Position numbers and translations under genes: made by a program
Part shown: positions 5,763 to 15,100 of the stretch, piece after piece
How the letters are laid out: every line of letters begins with the position of its first letter
How positions within the stretch are numbered: the stretch's first letter is position 1
NCBI GenBank assembly: GCA_016194725.1
Contig: JACQAW010000348.1
Location: forward strand, 1 to 15,833
Source: Deltaproteobacteria bacterium
GTDB lineage: Bacteria > Bdellovibrionota > UBA1018 > UBA923
DNA length: 15,833 nucleotides
Direction of reading: 5' to 3'
The notes under the pieces: generated by a model
The model's input: only the letters and a program-made list of their open reading frames with translations
What the model was told of the DNA's origin: nothing
The model's database searches: none

Positions 5763-7310
5763 ATGAAAGCCTTGCCCACCTTCACCCTTGGTTTTATCGC
5801 GGCAGTGTTGCTCACGGCCACCGGTGCGCGGGCCGGCGTCAGTCCCCACCTGATCTTGAACAAGAGCGCCGACCTGCCCATCACCGCATTCAATCTGACT
5901 TTTCGCGTGGGCTCGGCTGACGACCCAAGCGAACTTTCCGGTTTGGCCAACCTGACCGCGCATCTGATGCGCGAGGGCGGCGTACTGGCCACCAAGGTAG
6001 GGAGCACGCCCATGCCCGCGCGCACGCGCGCCGAGCTCGAGGAATACATGTTTCCGCTGGCCGCCGACATCGATGTGTCGTCTGAAACCGAGCAGGTCTC
6101 GTTTCGGGTCACCGCCTCGAGCACTGATGCGATGACCGTGTTCAACGTTCTGGCCCAGATGGTTACCGCGCCCGCGTTCAATGCCGGCGAGTTTGACCGG
6201 CTTAAGGCGGAAGAAACGGACGCGCTGACCAAGGCGTTGCCGCGCGAGGATGAGGAAGAGCTGGGCAAGGCCGCGCTGTTTCAGCGCATGTACGGCGCCG
6301 GCCATCCCTATAGCCACGTCACCACCGGCAGCGTGAGCGGGTTGCGCCGGCTTACCGTGGACAAGATCAAGGCGTTTTACAAAACGACATTTACCCGCCG
6401 CCGCCTGACCGTGGCCATTGCCGGCGTGGTCAGCCCTCAACTTGCCGCGCGCGCCAGGACGGTTTTTTCGGGACTGGCCGAGGGCACAACGGCGGTTGCC
6501 CATATTCCCGCCACAAACGCGGACGGGGGCCGTGAGCTTCATTTAACGATCGTCAAAGGGCCGTTCGACGCCACCGGCGTGCATCTGGGTGCGCCGCTGC
6601 CGATCAATCGGGCGAGCCGTGATTTTCCGGATCTTTATCTGGCGGCGTGGGCTTTCGGAAAGCACCGCTCGTTCGTGGGCCGCCTGATGAAGAGCGTGCG
6701 CGAGGTGCGTGGGCTCAACTACGGCACCTACTCGTATGTCGAAAATTTTCCAGGCGGTGGTTCCCGCCTTTCGGAGCCTACGCAAGCGGCACGCACGGCG
6801 CAGGCATTCACGGTTTGGGCGCGTCCCACTCCACCTGAGAACGGCTGTTTTTTGCTGCGTCAGGTGTTCCGCGAGACGAGCAACCTGGCCTCGGAGGGCT
6901 TGACCTCGTCTGAATTCGAGCTCACGCAGAGCCATCTCGTGGGCAATGCGCCCTTGCAGGCCTCGGGCCTTGAGCGGCGGCTGGGCTATGCCATTGACTC
7001 GCAGTTTTACGGCATCAAGGGCGATTACCTGGGCAGTCTGCAAAATCGCGCGCGCAGGGCCCGGCTGGCGCACGTCAACGAGCTGCTGCACAGGTACCTG
7101 CATCCCCGGAATATGGAAATCGTAGTGGTCACCCGCGACCCCGAGGAGTTCAAAAAGCAGATTCTAAGTCCTCGCTGCGACATCCATTACGCAAGCGGCG
7201 TTGAGAAGCCCGGTGAGGTTTTGGCCGAAGACAAGGTGATAGCCGCCTATCCGATGGGCCTGAAACCTGAAAACATTCAAATCGTCACCAGCGAGAGCGT
7301 GTTCGAATAA
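5763..7310 (+). CDS. M16 family peptidase-like protein, non-catalytic subunit
   Basis: 515 aa from the ATG at 5763 (520 aa if the ATG at 5748 is used). It begins with a clear signal peptide, MKALPTFTLGFIAAVLLTAT, with cleavage after about Ala24. Two M16 domains are recognisable. Where the catalytic partner has HFFEH, this protein has NLTAH (residues 62-66), so both the first zinc His and the catalytic Glu are gone. The C-terminal domain keeps the Arg/Tyr region VREVRGLNYGTYSY, which in M16 partners helps position substrate. Family knowledge: bacterial M16B enzymes often work as an active/inactive heterodimer encoded side by side, like mitochondrial processing peptidase. The sequence fits that exactly. 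The gene ends 6 bp from the stop of the convergent PLD-like gene. Confidence 0.9.
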   Translation: MKALPTFTLGFIAAVLLTATGARAGVSPHLILNKSADLPITAFNLTFRVGSADDPSELSGLANLTAHLMREGGVLATKVGSTPMPARTRAELEEYMFPLAADIDVSSETEQVSFRVTASSTDAMTVFNVLAQMVTAPAFNAGEFDRLKAEETDALTKALPREDEEELGKAALFQRMYGAGHPYSHVTTGSVSGLRRLTVDKIKAFYKTTFTRRRLTVAIAGVVSPQLAARARTVFSGLAEGTTAVAHIPATNADGGRELHLTIVKGPFDATGVHLGAPLPINRASRDFPDLYLAAWAFGKHRSFVGRLMKSVREVRGLNYGTYSYVENFPGGGSRLSEPTQAARTAQAFTVWARPTPPENGCFLLRQVFRETSNLASEGLTSSEFELTQSHLVGNAPLQASGLERRLGYAIDSQFYGIKGDYLGSLQNRARRARLAHVNELLHRYLHPRNMEIVVVTRDPEEFKKQILSPRCDIHYASGVEKPGEVLAEDKVIAAYPMGLKPENIQIVTSESVFE

Positions 7311-7316
7311 GCGCGG

Positions 7317-9401
7317 TTACTGGCTGTTGTTTCCTGGCGCAAAACCAGGATCAACCAGAGGCGCTTCGCATTCCTCGTTTTTGGAAGAGCGGGGCTTGCG
7401 TTTGACGGGCGGCTTTCCGCCCGGAGCATCGGGACGTCCCTCGCGGGCGAATTTGCCGTCGCCATCTTTGGGGTCGGCGTCCTGCTCTTCTTTGGGGGTG
7501 GGAAGCTTCTGGCCCAGTTCAGTCATGGCGTCGCGGGCTTTCTTCTCGAGCTCGTCTTTGGAGGTCGCTGCATCCCAAAGGGCCGAGCGCATGGATTGAA
7601 TCATGCGGCCCGGGCTGGCCTCGGGGTTGACTACGCCAAACGTACCGGCCGTAAAGCGCTGGGGCGAAATTCCCTTGGGTGCCGTGGGTTCGGAATGTTT
7701 TGCGGCCCACTCGAGAAATTTGGAAACTTTCTCGAGCCGGGCCTCGAGCTCGGCCGCTGAAAATTTCTTGCGCAGGGTGGTGGGCTGTTTTCCCAGCTCG
7801 CGCAGCTCGTCCATGGCCGCGTCGTATTTAGACGCGCGAAAGGCCTTTATGACGCTTTCGGTTTTTTCGACCGGTATTTCGGCGATACTGTGGCCAATCA
7901 GGTCGCCCAGGAAGTTGCGAAAAACCGCGGTCTCGAGCTTTATGGCAAACTCGGGCTCGTTTTCGGCGACCTTGGTGATGCTTTCTAGTATCATCTGCCC
8001 GAAATAGGATTTGGCCGGTACGCGAAACTTGATCTGCAGCTCGGCGTTGGCGCCGTTGGTGCTCAAGTTAAAGCTGCCTGTGTAAACTTCGACCCAGTCC
8101 ACGCCGCCTTCGCTGTATTCGAGCACGGTGGTCTTGTCGTGCCAGAGCTCGCGCGAAATGGGCGGCCCGTCGGGGTCGGTCTCAACCCGTCCTTGCGCCA
8201 TCTTCTGATAGCCAAACGCCGTGATGCGCGAGCGCAGGTTGGCGGCAAAACCACGCGTCGATTTGCCGAATTTGGGAGTGGTGTTGTAACCGGCCAGCGC
8301 CGAGCCTTTGCCGAACTCGTTTAAGGCCAGGAACTTGTCGTCGAGCACGGCGGTCGTTGTCATCTCTGGATGGGCGGTCATGGCAGCGCGCAGGCCTTCG
8401 ATGACGTCGCCGTCGGTAGCCACGAAGTGGCTCAATGTGGCGCGCTTCATGACGAGGTCTTTAGGATTTTTGGCGGCGCGCTCGAGGGTGGCCTGAATGC
8501 GGTCGTTGGGATTGAACTTGCCGTCGGTGAACGCGAGCTCCATGGTTGAGCCATCGGCGTAGGTCAGGCGCAGCGGAGCTCTGCTCTTGATTTCCTTGAT
8601 GGCCCCGCCTTTGCTGAACACGTCGGCCATCTCGTTGCAGTTGTCCAGGATGTACTGGATGGCCTGCTGGTCAACTATGCGAAACATGCGATTGTAGCGG
8701 GGGTTGTTCGTCATGTTGTTGCTGCCGGTAAAGAGCGTCAGCTCCTTGATCGAGCCGTTGTCGTTATAGATTATGAAAATCATGTCCTTGTTGTGCATGA
8801 TGGGTGCCATGTCGCCGTTGTAAAGGGGCTGGCTGACGTAGCCGTGGTTGACGTCGTTGAGCTTCAGCTTGGGGTCGGCTCGCAGCTTTTGCATCATCTT
8901 GGCCATGGCCGATTCTTTGTAAGTGACGTGGTCAAAATCGGTATTGGATTTTTCGCCGTCTTTGAAAGTTCCGGTCATGGCCGGGTTGAAGTCAAAAATT
9001 CCCAGCAGGCGCCGGTAACCCGACTTGCCTGCCTCGATGAACTCTTCGGTTACGGCCTCGTCGCCTTCTTCGTAGCGGCGCAGAATGAGTCCCTTGTTTT
9101 TGGCCGGCACGTTCTTATAGTGCGCGAACTGACCGGTGCCTTCGCGAAAATCGCGCATGGCCTCGGCCTCGTATTTCAGAATGTCCTCGCCCGGATGCGC
9201 CCGCTTGTCGGTGGCCTTGTAGGAATGGCTGACGAACATGTCGGTGATGCCGGAGTCGGCGCTGGCCAGATTGGATCTGGCCTCGGCCGAGGGCGGGAGC
9301 GGGTCGGTTTTTGCAGCCAGCGCCAGGGCGCCGGTCAGCAGCCAGGCGCTCGCGGCCATTCCTGCCAGGCAACGCGCGAAAGTCGAATGGGTGGATATCA
9401 T
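7317..9401 (-). CDS. Secreted phospholipase D-like (HKD superfamily) protein
   Basis: 694 aa. Residues 1-30 form a signal peptide (hydrophobic core AGMAASAWLLTGALALAA), so the protein is periplasmic or secreted. Two PLD-type half-sites are visible. The first is His203-Asn-Lys205 with TGSNNMTNN at 225-233; the second is His421-Asp-Lys423 with TGSFNLSTNG at 441-450. In the strict HxKxxxxD motif the Asp is replaced by Ile210 in the first site and Glu428 in the second, while the His, Lys and downstream Gly-Ser are kept. The His nucleophiles suggest phosphodiester chemistry (lipid or nucleic acid), but activity is uncertain. Residues about 470-690 are helical, charged and end in a Lys/Pro/Asp-rich tail. 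There is no clear Shine-Dalgarno at 9401; the in-frame ATG at codon 15 has AGGA directly before it and would spoil the signal peptide. It is divergent from the Fis-type regulator, 92 bp away. Confidence 0.8.
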   Translation of the reverse strand: MISTHSTFARCLAGMAASAWLLTGALALAAKTDPLPPSAEARSNLASADSGITDMFVSHSYKATDKRAHPGEDILKYEAEAMRDFREGTGQFAHYKNVPAKNKGLILRRYEEGDEAVTEEFIEAGKSGYRRLLGIFDFNPAMTGTFKDGEKSNTDFDHVTYKESAMAKMMQKLRADPKLKLNDVNHGYVSQPLYNGDMAPIMHNKDMIFIIYNDNGSIKELTLFTGSNNMTNNPRYNRMFRIVDQQAIQYILDNCNEMADVFSKGGAIKEIKSRAPLRLTYADGSTMELAFTDGKFNPNDRIQATLERAAKNPKDLVMKRATLSHFVATDGDVIEGLRAAMTAHPEMTTTAVLDDKFLALNEFGKGSALAGYNTTPKFGKSTRGFAANLRSRITAFGYQKMAQGRVETDPDGPPISRELWHDKTTVLEYSEGGVDWVEVYTGSFNLSTNGANAELQIKFRVPAKSYFGQMILESITKVAENEPEFAIKLETAVFRNFLGDLIGHSIAEIPVEKTESVIKAFRASKYDAAMDELRELGKQPTTLRKKFSAAELEARLEKVSKFLEWAAKHSEPTAPKGISPQRFTAGTFGVVNPEASPGRMIQSMRSALWDAATSKDELEKKARDAMTELGQKLPTPKEEQDADPKDGDGKFAREGRPDAPGGKPPVKRKPRSSKNEECEAPLVDPGFAPGNNSQ

Positions 9402-9416
9402 ATAAGCGTATCGGCT

Positions 9417-9473
9417 GGCGGGGCCTAGGCATCACTGAGAAATAATTTCCCCTCTTTAGGCCCAGGCGGGGCC
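9417..9473. repeat. Pair of 9-bp direct repeats in a divergent promoter region
   Basis: GGCGGGGCC occurs at 9417-9425 and 9465-9473, start to start 48 bp, inside the 92-bp gap between the divergent PLD-like gene (9401, -) and regulator gene (9494, +). It could be a paired binding site for the adjacent regulator, but in high-GC DNA this may be chance. Confidence 0.3.
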
Positions 9474-9493
9474 GTGCCGATATCCTGCTTACT

Positions 9494-10063
9494 ATGCTGA
9501 TACTTCTTGTCGACAGTGATTCCACGGTGCAGTCCAGAGTGGTCGCGGCCTTAAAGAAAGGGCACGAGGTGGTCACCTGCGCCGACACGGGCGAGGCTCT
9601 GCGGGCGCTCGAAAGACGCCCGTTTGCCGTGGTGCTGGCTGACGTGGAAACCATTCAAAGAGCGCGCGACGTCTCGCCCGCTTCGACCTTCGTGGTCTTG
9701 CCGCCCCGAAATGCGGCAGAATCGCTTCGTGCAACCCTGGACCGGCTGGGGCTTTCAAATACGGGCGTAGCCAAGGTGATTTCAATTACCGGGGGGGCGA
9801 GCGCGTCCACGGCCGCGCAGCCGAATGCCGGCAGCAACCAGGCGCCGGATGCGACTGCCCATGGCTCTGAGGGCGATCGTGCAGTGGCTCAGCTGGCCAG
9901 CCGCGGCCTCACCAACCTGGTCGAGGAGCTTGAAGCCAGACTGGTGCTCGAGGCGATGAACCGCACGCGCAACAACCAGATTCGGGCGGCCGAAATTCTC
10001 AAGATCACCCGAGGCGCGCTTCAGTACAAGCTCAAAAAATACGTCAAACCCCAGGCTGCCTGA
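9494..10063 (+). CDS. Small regulator: receiver-like N-terminus plus Fis-type helix-turn-helix
   Basis: 189 aa, close to the length of RegA/ActR/PrrA-type response regulators, which have a receiver and a Fis-like DNA-binding domain without an AAA+ module. The N-terminus reads MLILLVDSDS with Asp7 as acidic-pocket residue, and Asp50 (AVVLAD) sits at the phospho-acceptor position. After that the receiver is abnormal: the second half is short and I find no conserved Thr and no Lys-Pro of the fifth strand. Residues about 90-138 are an Ala/Ser/Asn-rich linker. Residues about 140-184 are a good HTH_8/Fis domain (VLEAMNRTRNNQIRAAEIL, then ITRGALQYKLKKY). It may regulate itself or the divergent PLD-like gene (inference). 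No Shine-Dalgarno precedes the ATG; TATCCT lies 7 bases before it, so a very short or absent leader is possible. Confidence 0.75.
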   Translation: MLILLVDSDSTVQSRVVAALKKGHEVVTCADTGEALRALERRPFAVVLADVETIQRARDVSPASTFVVLPPRNAAESLRATLDRLGLSNTGVAKVISITGGASASTAAQPNAGSNQAPDATAHGSEGDRAVAQLASRGLTNLVEELEARLVLEAMNRTRNNQIRAAEILKITRGALQYKLKKYVKPQAA

Positions 10064-10083
10064 GTACATTTTAGTTTCAAATG

Positions 10084-10114
10084 AACGTTTGACGTTTTAA
10101 AAGAGTCGTTTTAA
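10084..10114. promoter_or_regulatory. Candidate TetR operator upstream of the efflux operon
   Basis: AACGT-TTG-ACGTT (10084-10096) is a perfect 5-bp-arm palindrome. It is followed by overlapping direct repeats GACGTTTTAA (10091-10100) and GTCGTTTTAA (10105-10114). It lies in the 61-bp gap before the TetR gene, where a self-regulating repressor would bind to shut off the TetR-channel-pump operon. Local AT-richness fits a promoter, but I cannot place a -35/-10 pair with confidence. Confidence 0.4.
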
Positions 10115-10124
10115 GTCTGTCCGG

Positions 10125-10739
10125 GTGAAGAAACCCGATCGCACCCGTGAGCTGCTGCTGGATTCGGCCAAGCGCCTGTTCGCCCAAAAGGGTTATGACG
10201 GCACGTCGGTCAAGGAGCTGGCCGCCGACGCCGGCGTCAATATCAGCCTGGTGAGCTACCATTTCAAAGGCAAGGAAGGGCTCTATCGCACCTGCCTGCA
10301 GCAGTATGGCAAGCAGCGTCTTCAAGCAAGCATGCGCATCCTGACCGCGCCCGCTACCAAAGAAGAGCTGCGCCTGCGCCTGGGGCTTTTCGTCGACGAG
10401 ATGATCTCGTGCCATATCGAGGAACCCGAGCTTTCGACTATCGTGCATCGGGAATGCGAACAGGAGCTGCCCATTATTCCGGATATCTTTCGCGAAACGT
10501 TCTTGCGCATGTTCGAGACGCTCATCGGCTTCTTGAAGGCAGCGCAGCGCAAGAAGCTGTTCAGTAAAAAGATAGACGCGCACCTGGCCGCCGTTTTTCT
10601 GTTTGGCAGCATTCTGCACATGTTTAAAACCGATGCCATCGGGCGCAAATATTTCGGGCTGACGATTCATGAGGCCAAATATCGGCGACGGGTTCGTGAA
10701 AATATAATGAAAGTATTTCTGGATGGGGTGCTGGCATGA
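10125..10739 (+). CDS. TetR/AcrR family transcriptional repressor of the efflux operon
   Basis: 204 aa starting at a GTG (10125). The N-terminal helix-turn-helix is classic TetR: RELLLDSAKRLFAQKGYDG, then TSVKELAADAGVNISLVSYHF and the K-G-K-E-G-L-Y turn at residues 48-54. The C-terminal ligand domain (about 60-204) is all-helical and resembles regulators with a CecR-like C-terminal domain, though the ligand cannot be predicted. It is the first gene of the operon; its TGA overlaps the ATG of the channel gene by 4 bases, so the three genes are translationally coupled. Family knowledge: such repressors bind their own promoter and are released by a pump substrate. A candidate operator lies directly upstream. 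The start is weakly supported because no Shine-Dalgarno is visible, but no better in-frame start exists before the HTH. Confidence 0.9.
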   Translation: MKKPDRTRELLLDSAKRLFAQKGYDGTSVKELAADAGVNISLVSYHFKGKEGLYRTCLQQYGKQRLQASMRILTAPATKEELRLRLGLFVDEMISCHIEEPELSTIVHRECEQELPIIPDIFRETFLRMFETLIGFLKAAQRKKLFSKKIDAHLAAVFLFGSILHMFKTDAIGRKYFGLTIHEAKYRRRVRENIMKVFLDGVLA

Positions 10740-12145
10740 GCCTTCGAAGCTTGATCGTGTTTTTTCTGGTCATTCCGGCGGCCCACGCCGAGCTGAGCCT
10801 GAGCGCGTATCTGGAGCAGGTGCGCACGGGCAACAAGGCCGTGCGTGGCGCCGAGGCCAGCAGCCGCGGGGCAGGTGAGCTTGTCGAAATGGGTCACCTT
10901 CTTTTGGTTCCCACGCTTGTTGGCGAAGCGCAGTTCGTCGACGACAAGAAACCGACCACCAACCCGCTTTTTCTGGGAACCGAGACGAGCTTTAGGAGCT
11001 ACTCGCTTGGCGTCAGCCAGCTGACCACGTTTGGTCTGGAGGCAAAGCTGTCTTACACCTTGACTAACACGGTGCTCACCGGTGTCAGCCCGGCGTTCGT
11101 GCCGGAGACAAGCTTCTTTGAGGCCAAGCCCATGCTCGAGCTGAGCCAGTCGTTGTGGAAAAACGCCTTTGGAGCCAGCACGCGCGCCGGCCAGCGCGCG
11201 CTCGAGGCTCAGCAGCTGGCCACTCAGGCCACCGAGTCTTACCGCGTGCGGTTGGCGCTGGCAGATGCCGAAATGACGTACACGCGGTTGGCCCTGGCCC
11301 GCGAAACCGTGACGGTAAACCGCGAAAGTCTGGAGAGAGCGGTGCGAATTCGCGACTGGAACAAGCGGCGCGCGGATATCCACCTGGCCGATGACGTGGA
11401 CTTCTTACAGAGCCAGGCGGCGCTCGAGATCAGACGGCTCGAGCTGCAGGGGGCACTGGACGAGGAGCTTTCGGCCGCTCGCGCGTTTAACCTTGCGCGT
11501 GAGGTGGACTCAGAAACGGTCGAGGCGCTGGTGCCGCTCAACGCGGAAAGCGTCACCGGCGTGCAGGCTCCCACGCGTGCGGCCATGCGCGACGATGTCA
11601 AGGCCGCAGCCGAAACCGACCGGCTTACCGAAGCCAAAGCCGAGGTCGACTTGCAGACGCTCACGCCCGATATCCAGATCTACGGCAAAATGGCTTATAA
11701 CGGTCACAAGCCAGCCGAAGGCGGCGCGATTTCAGATTCGTTTACGACGAATTTTCCAACCTGGGTCGCAGGCATCAAATTTTCGGCGCCGCTTGGCGTG
11801 CCCACGATCATGAAGAGCCGGCGAGGCGAATACGATGTCAAGCTCGGCTCGGCCCTGGTGCTCGAACACAAGCTGCTCGAACAGGAACATGGCTGGAAAG
11901 ACCTTACCCGCAAGTTTACCGAGTCCAAGCATCGTTTCGAGCTTTCGCGCGCGATTGAGCTGGCTCAGAAAATCAAGCTCGACCATGAAAGAAGCCGGCT
12001 GACCAAGGGGCGCACCACCGTGTTTCAGGTGCTGTCGTTTGAGCAGGACTACGCGGCGGCGCAGCTTGGCCGCATTCGCGCCGAAGGCGACGTGCTGCGA
12101 GTCGTGGCTCAGATGAAGACCTATGGCCAAGGGAGTACGTTATGA
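10736..12145 (+). CDS. TolC-like outer-membrane efflux channel protein
   Basis: 469 aa, the usual length of the outer-membrane factor family. Residues 1-18 are a signal peptide cleaved at PAAHA before Glu19. The rest shows the duplicated OEP layout: two halves each with long amphipathic helices (about 20-60 and 150-260; about 275-305 and 390-465), separated by beta-strand segments (about 85-140 and 310-360). There is no lipobox, so it is not lipid-anchored like OprM. It forms the trimeric exit duct for the RND pump encoded next. The ATG overlaps the TetR stop and the TGA overlaps the RND ATG, each by 4 bases. A GGATGGGG stretch (10721-10728) may help ribosome binding, and a perfect TATAAT at 10703-10708 in the end of the TetR gene might be an internal promoter. 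Confidence 0.88.
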   Translation: MSLRSLIVFFLVIPAAHAELSLSAYLEQVRTGNKAVRGAEASSRGAGELVEMGHLLLVPTLVGEAQFVDDKKPTTNPLFLGTETSFRSYSLGVSQLTTFGLEAKLSYTLTNTVLTGVSPAFVPETSFFEAKPMLELSQSLWKNAFGASTRAGQRALEAQQLATQATESYRVRLALADAEMTYTRLALARETVTVNRESLERAVRIRDWNKRRADIHLADDVDFLQSQAALEIRRLELQGALDEELSAARAFNLAREVDSETVEALVPLNAESVTGVQAPTRAAMRDDVKAAAETDRLTEAKAEVDLQTLTPDIQIYGKMAYNGHKPAEGGAISDSFTTNFPTWVAGIKFSAPLGVPTIMKSRRGEYDVKLGSALVLEHKLLEQEHGWKDLTRKFTESKHRFELSRAIELAQKIKLDHERSRLTKGRTTVFQVLSFEQDYAAAQLGRIRAEGDVLRVVAQMKTYGQGSTL

Positions 12146-15100
12146 GTTTGTGGACGCTGTCGATCAAAAGACCCATCTTCATCAGCTGTGTCGTTTTTTC
12201 GATCATCGCCGTGGGCTGGCTGTCGCTGCAGCGCCTGGCCGTGGACATGTTTCCCAACGTCACCTTTCCGGTGGTCACGGTAAGCACGCCTTATCCGGGC
12301 GCAGGCCCCAAAGAGGTCGAGACGCTGGTTTCCAAACCTCTGGAAGACGAGATCAGCACCCTGACCGGGATCAAGACGCTCAGCTCGATAAACCGCGAAG
12401 GCATAAGCACGGTGATCGCCGAGTTCACGTTGGAGACGGATGTGAAGTATGCGGAACAGCAGATTCGCGACCGGGTGTCGTCGGTGAAGTCGAAGCTGCC
12501 GCGCGATATCAAAGAGGCCGTCGTTCGGCGCATCGATCCGGCTGACCAGCCCATTATTATTCTGTCGCTCACGGCGAATCTTTCGGAGGGGCAGATTTTC
12601 GACCTGGCCAATGAAACCCTGCGCCCGCGCATCGAGTCGGTCAATCAGGTGGGCCTGGTTGAGGTGGTTGGCGCGCGCAAACGCGAAATTCACGTCGACC
12701 TGGATCGGGGCAAGCTCAAGAGCCATGAGCTTTCGGCAAACCAGGTGGCCAGCCGAATCGCGGCCGCCGGGCAGGACGTGCCCATCGGAAAAGTGGACGA
12801 GGGCACCAAGGCCATCGTGTTCCGGGCGCTGGGCGAATTTCGGGCGCTCAAGCAGATCGATCAGACGATCGTGAGTTTTTTTGGCAATGATGTGCCCGTC
12901 ACGGTGGGCGACGTGGGGCGGGTGACTGACACCCTGGAAGACGAAAAAGCACGCACGTTCATCAACGGAAAAAAAGCGGTGCAGCTGCTGGTCTATCGCC
13001 AGAGCGGCGCCAACACGATCGCGGTGAGCACCGACGTGCGCAAACGCATTGCCAAGTTGAACGAGCAGCTCAAGACCTCGCAGGGGGCCCCCGAAATCCA
13101 GATCGTGCGCGATACCTCGAAGTTTATCCGGGCCAACGTTCTGGATGTCAAAGAGTCGATTCTGATCGGGGTGGCGTTGACCGTGCTGGTGGTTTTCTTC
13201 TTTCTGGGTAACGTGCGCTCGACGCTGATTACGGGGCTGGCGCTTCCGAACTCGCTGCTGGGCGCTTTCGTGCTCATGGCGGTCGCTGGATTCACGGTCA
13301 ACGTCATGACCCTGCTGGCGCTGAGTCTGGCGGTGGGCCTGCTTATCGATGATGCGATCGTGGTGCGCGAAAATATTTTTCGTCATGCCGAAGAAGGCAT
13401 GTCGCCGGTCGAAGCCGCAACCAAGGGCACGGCCGAGGTGGCCCTGGCCGTCGTAGCCACGACGCTTACCGTGATCGCGGTTTTCGGTCCCATTGCGTTC
13501 CTGAACGGGGTGGTGGGACAGTTCTTTAAAGAATTTGGGCTGACGATTTGCTTTGCCATGGTGATCAGCCTGTTTGATGCCTTCACCATGGCACCCATGC
13601 TTTCGGCCTATCTGGGCGGCGCTGCCGGCCGGAAAAGCAGCTTTAGCCAGGCTATAGACCGCGTACACCAGCGCATGGAGCTGATTTATGAACGCGTGAT
13701 TAAATTCACGCTCAGGCGGCCGTTTTTCATTCTGGGTTCGAGCGCGGTGATTTTCGTGCTCAGCCTGGTGGCCGTGGGCTACGTGCCCAAGACGTTCCTG
13801 CCGCCGCAAGATTACGGCGAGTTCGAGGTGGGAATCGAGCTGCCGCCGGGCACGAACCTGGGAGCCATGACCGACGTGGCCGTTCAGGTGGATCAGGTCA
13901 TTCGTGGCAACCCCGAGGTGGCAACCTCCCTGCTGATCGTGGGTGGTCGCGCCAGCGAAGCGAACTCAGCACAGTTCTTCGTCGAGCTCGTGCCTTCGGG
14001 AAGGCGCAAGGTGGATACCTCGAAATTCAAAGACCGTCTGCGCAGCCAGCTCGTGCCTTTTGCCTATGCCAACCCCATGGTCAAAGACATCGATGCGGTG
14101 GCTGGCGGCGTGCGACCCTTCAACGTCAATATCATCGGAACTGATCTGGAGGAGCTGGAAAAAGTCGCAAACGCCGTCTTCGCCAAAATCAGGAATCACC
14201 CCGGGCTCAAAGATCCCGACATCAGCTTTCGTCCGGGCAAGCCTGAGTTTCAGGTGGCGCTCGACAACCGCAGGGCCGAGGGTATGGGCATCTCGAGCAT
14301 GTCGCTGGGCCAGGAGCTGCGGGCGCAGATCGAAGGCGTGAAACCGGCTGTTTTTCGCGAAAATGGTCTGGAATACGATGTGCGCGTGCGTCTGCAACCA
14401 GATCAACGAAATCTGCGCGCGGGGTTTAACGGCACCTATATTCCCAATATCAACAACACGCTCGTCAAGCTTTCGACCGTGGCTAGTCCGGTCGAGGCTG
14501 AAGGGCCTGCCGATATTCGCCGGCAGGACCGCGGCCGCTACATACAAATTTCGGCCGACCTTACGCCGGGCGGCGTGGGCATGGGCCAGGTGATGAAAGA
14601 CGTGCGCACGATCTTTGAGCAGGACGTCAGGCTGCCCGCGGGCATGCGCTACCAGTTCGTGGGTCAGGCCGAAAACTTCACCGAGCTGGTAGCTAACATG
14701 CTCATGGCCAGTGGCCTGGGCATCCTGTTCATCTTTCTGGTGCTCGCGAGTCTTTACGAGTCGTTTGTCACGCCTTTTACCATCATGCTGGTGCTGCCTC
14801 TTGCGGCGTGCGGTGCCTTCATTGCGCTGTTCATCACCCACAACTCGCTCGATATTTTTTCGATGATCGGTTGCATCATGCTGCTGGGAATCGCGACGAA
14901 GAATTCCATCTTGCTCGTCGATTACGCCAATCAGCTGGTTCAGTCGGGAGTTGACCGCCGCGAGGCCATGTTGCGGGCGGGCAAAACCAGGCTGCGCCCC
15001 ATCTTGATGACAACAGTGGCGTTGATTTCGGGCATGCTGCCGGTGGCGATCGGCCTCAACGAGGCCTCCAAGCAGCGCGTGAGCATGGGTGTAGCGGTGA

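Noticed and set aside
5694..6542. 282-codon open frame on the minus strand
   Set aside because: Antisense to the second M16 subunit; composition typical of a shadow frame.
7333..7349. CCTGG/CCAGG hairpin as a terminator for the M16 operon
   Set aside because: Only 5 bp of stem, inside the PLD-like coding sequence, and no following T-run.
10703..10708. Perfect TATAAT as an internal promoter for the channel and pump genes
   Set aside because: It lies within the TetR coding sequence with no -35 and no TG extension; kept only as a remark.
12121..13809. 562-codon open frame on the minus strand
   Set aside because: It lies opposite the RND transporter gene, whose motifs and length are unmistakable. 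The antisense product is rich in His, Arg and Gln, typical of a mirror frame of high-GC coding DNA.
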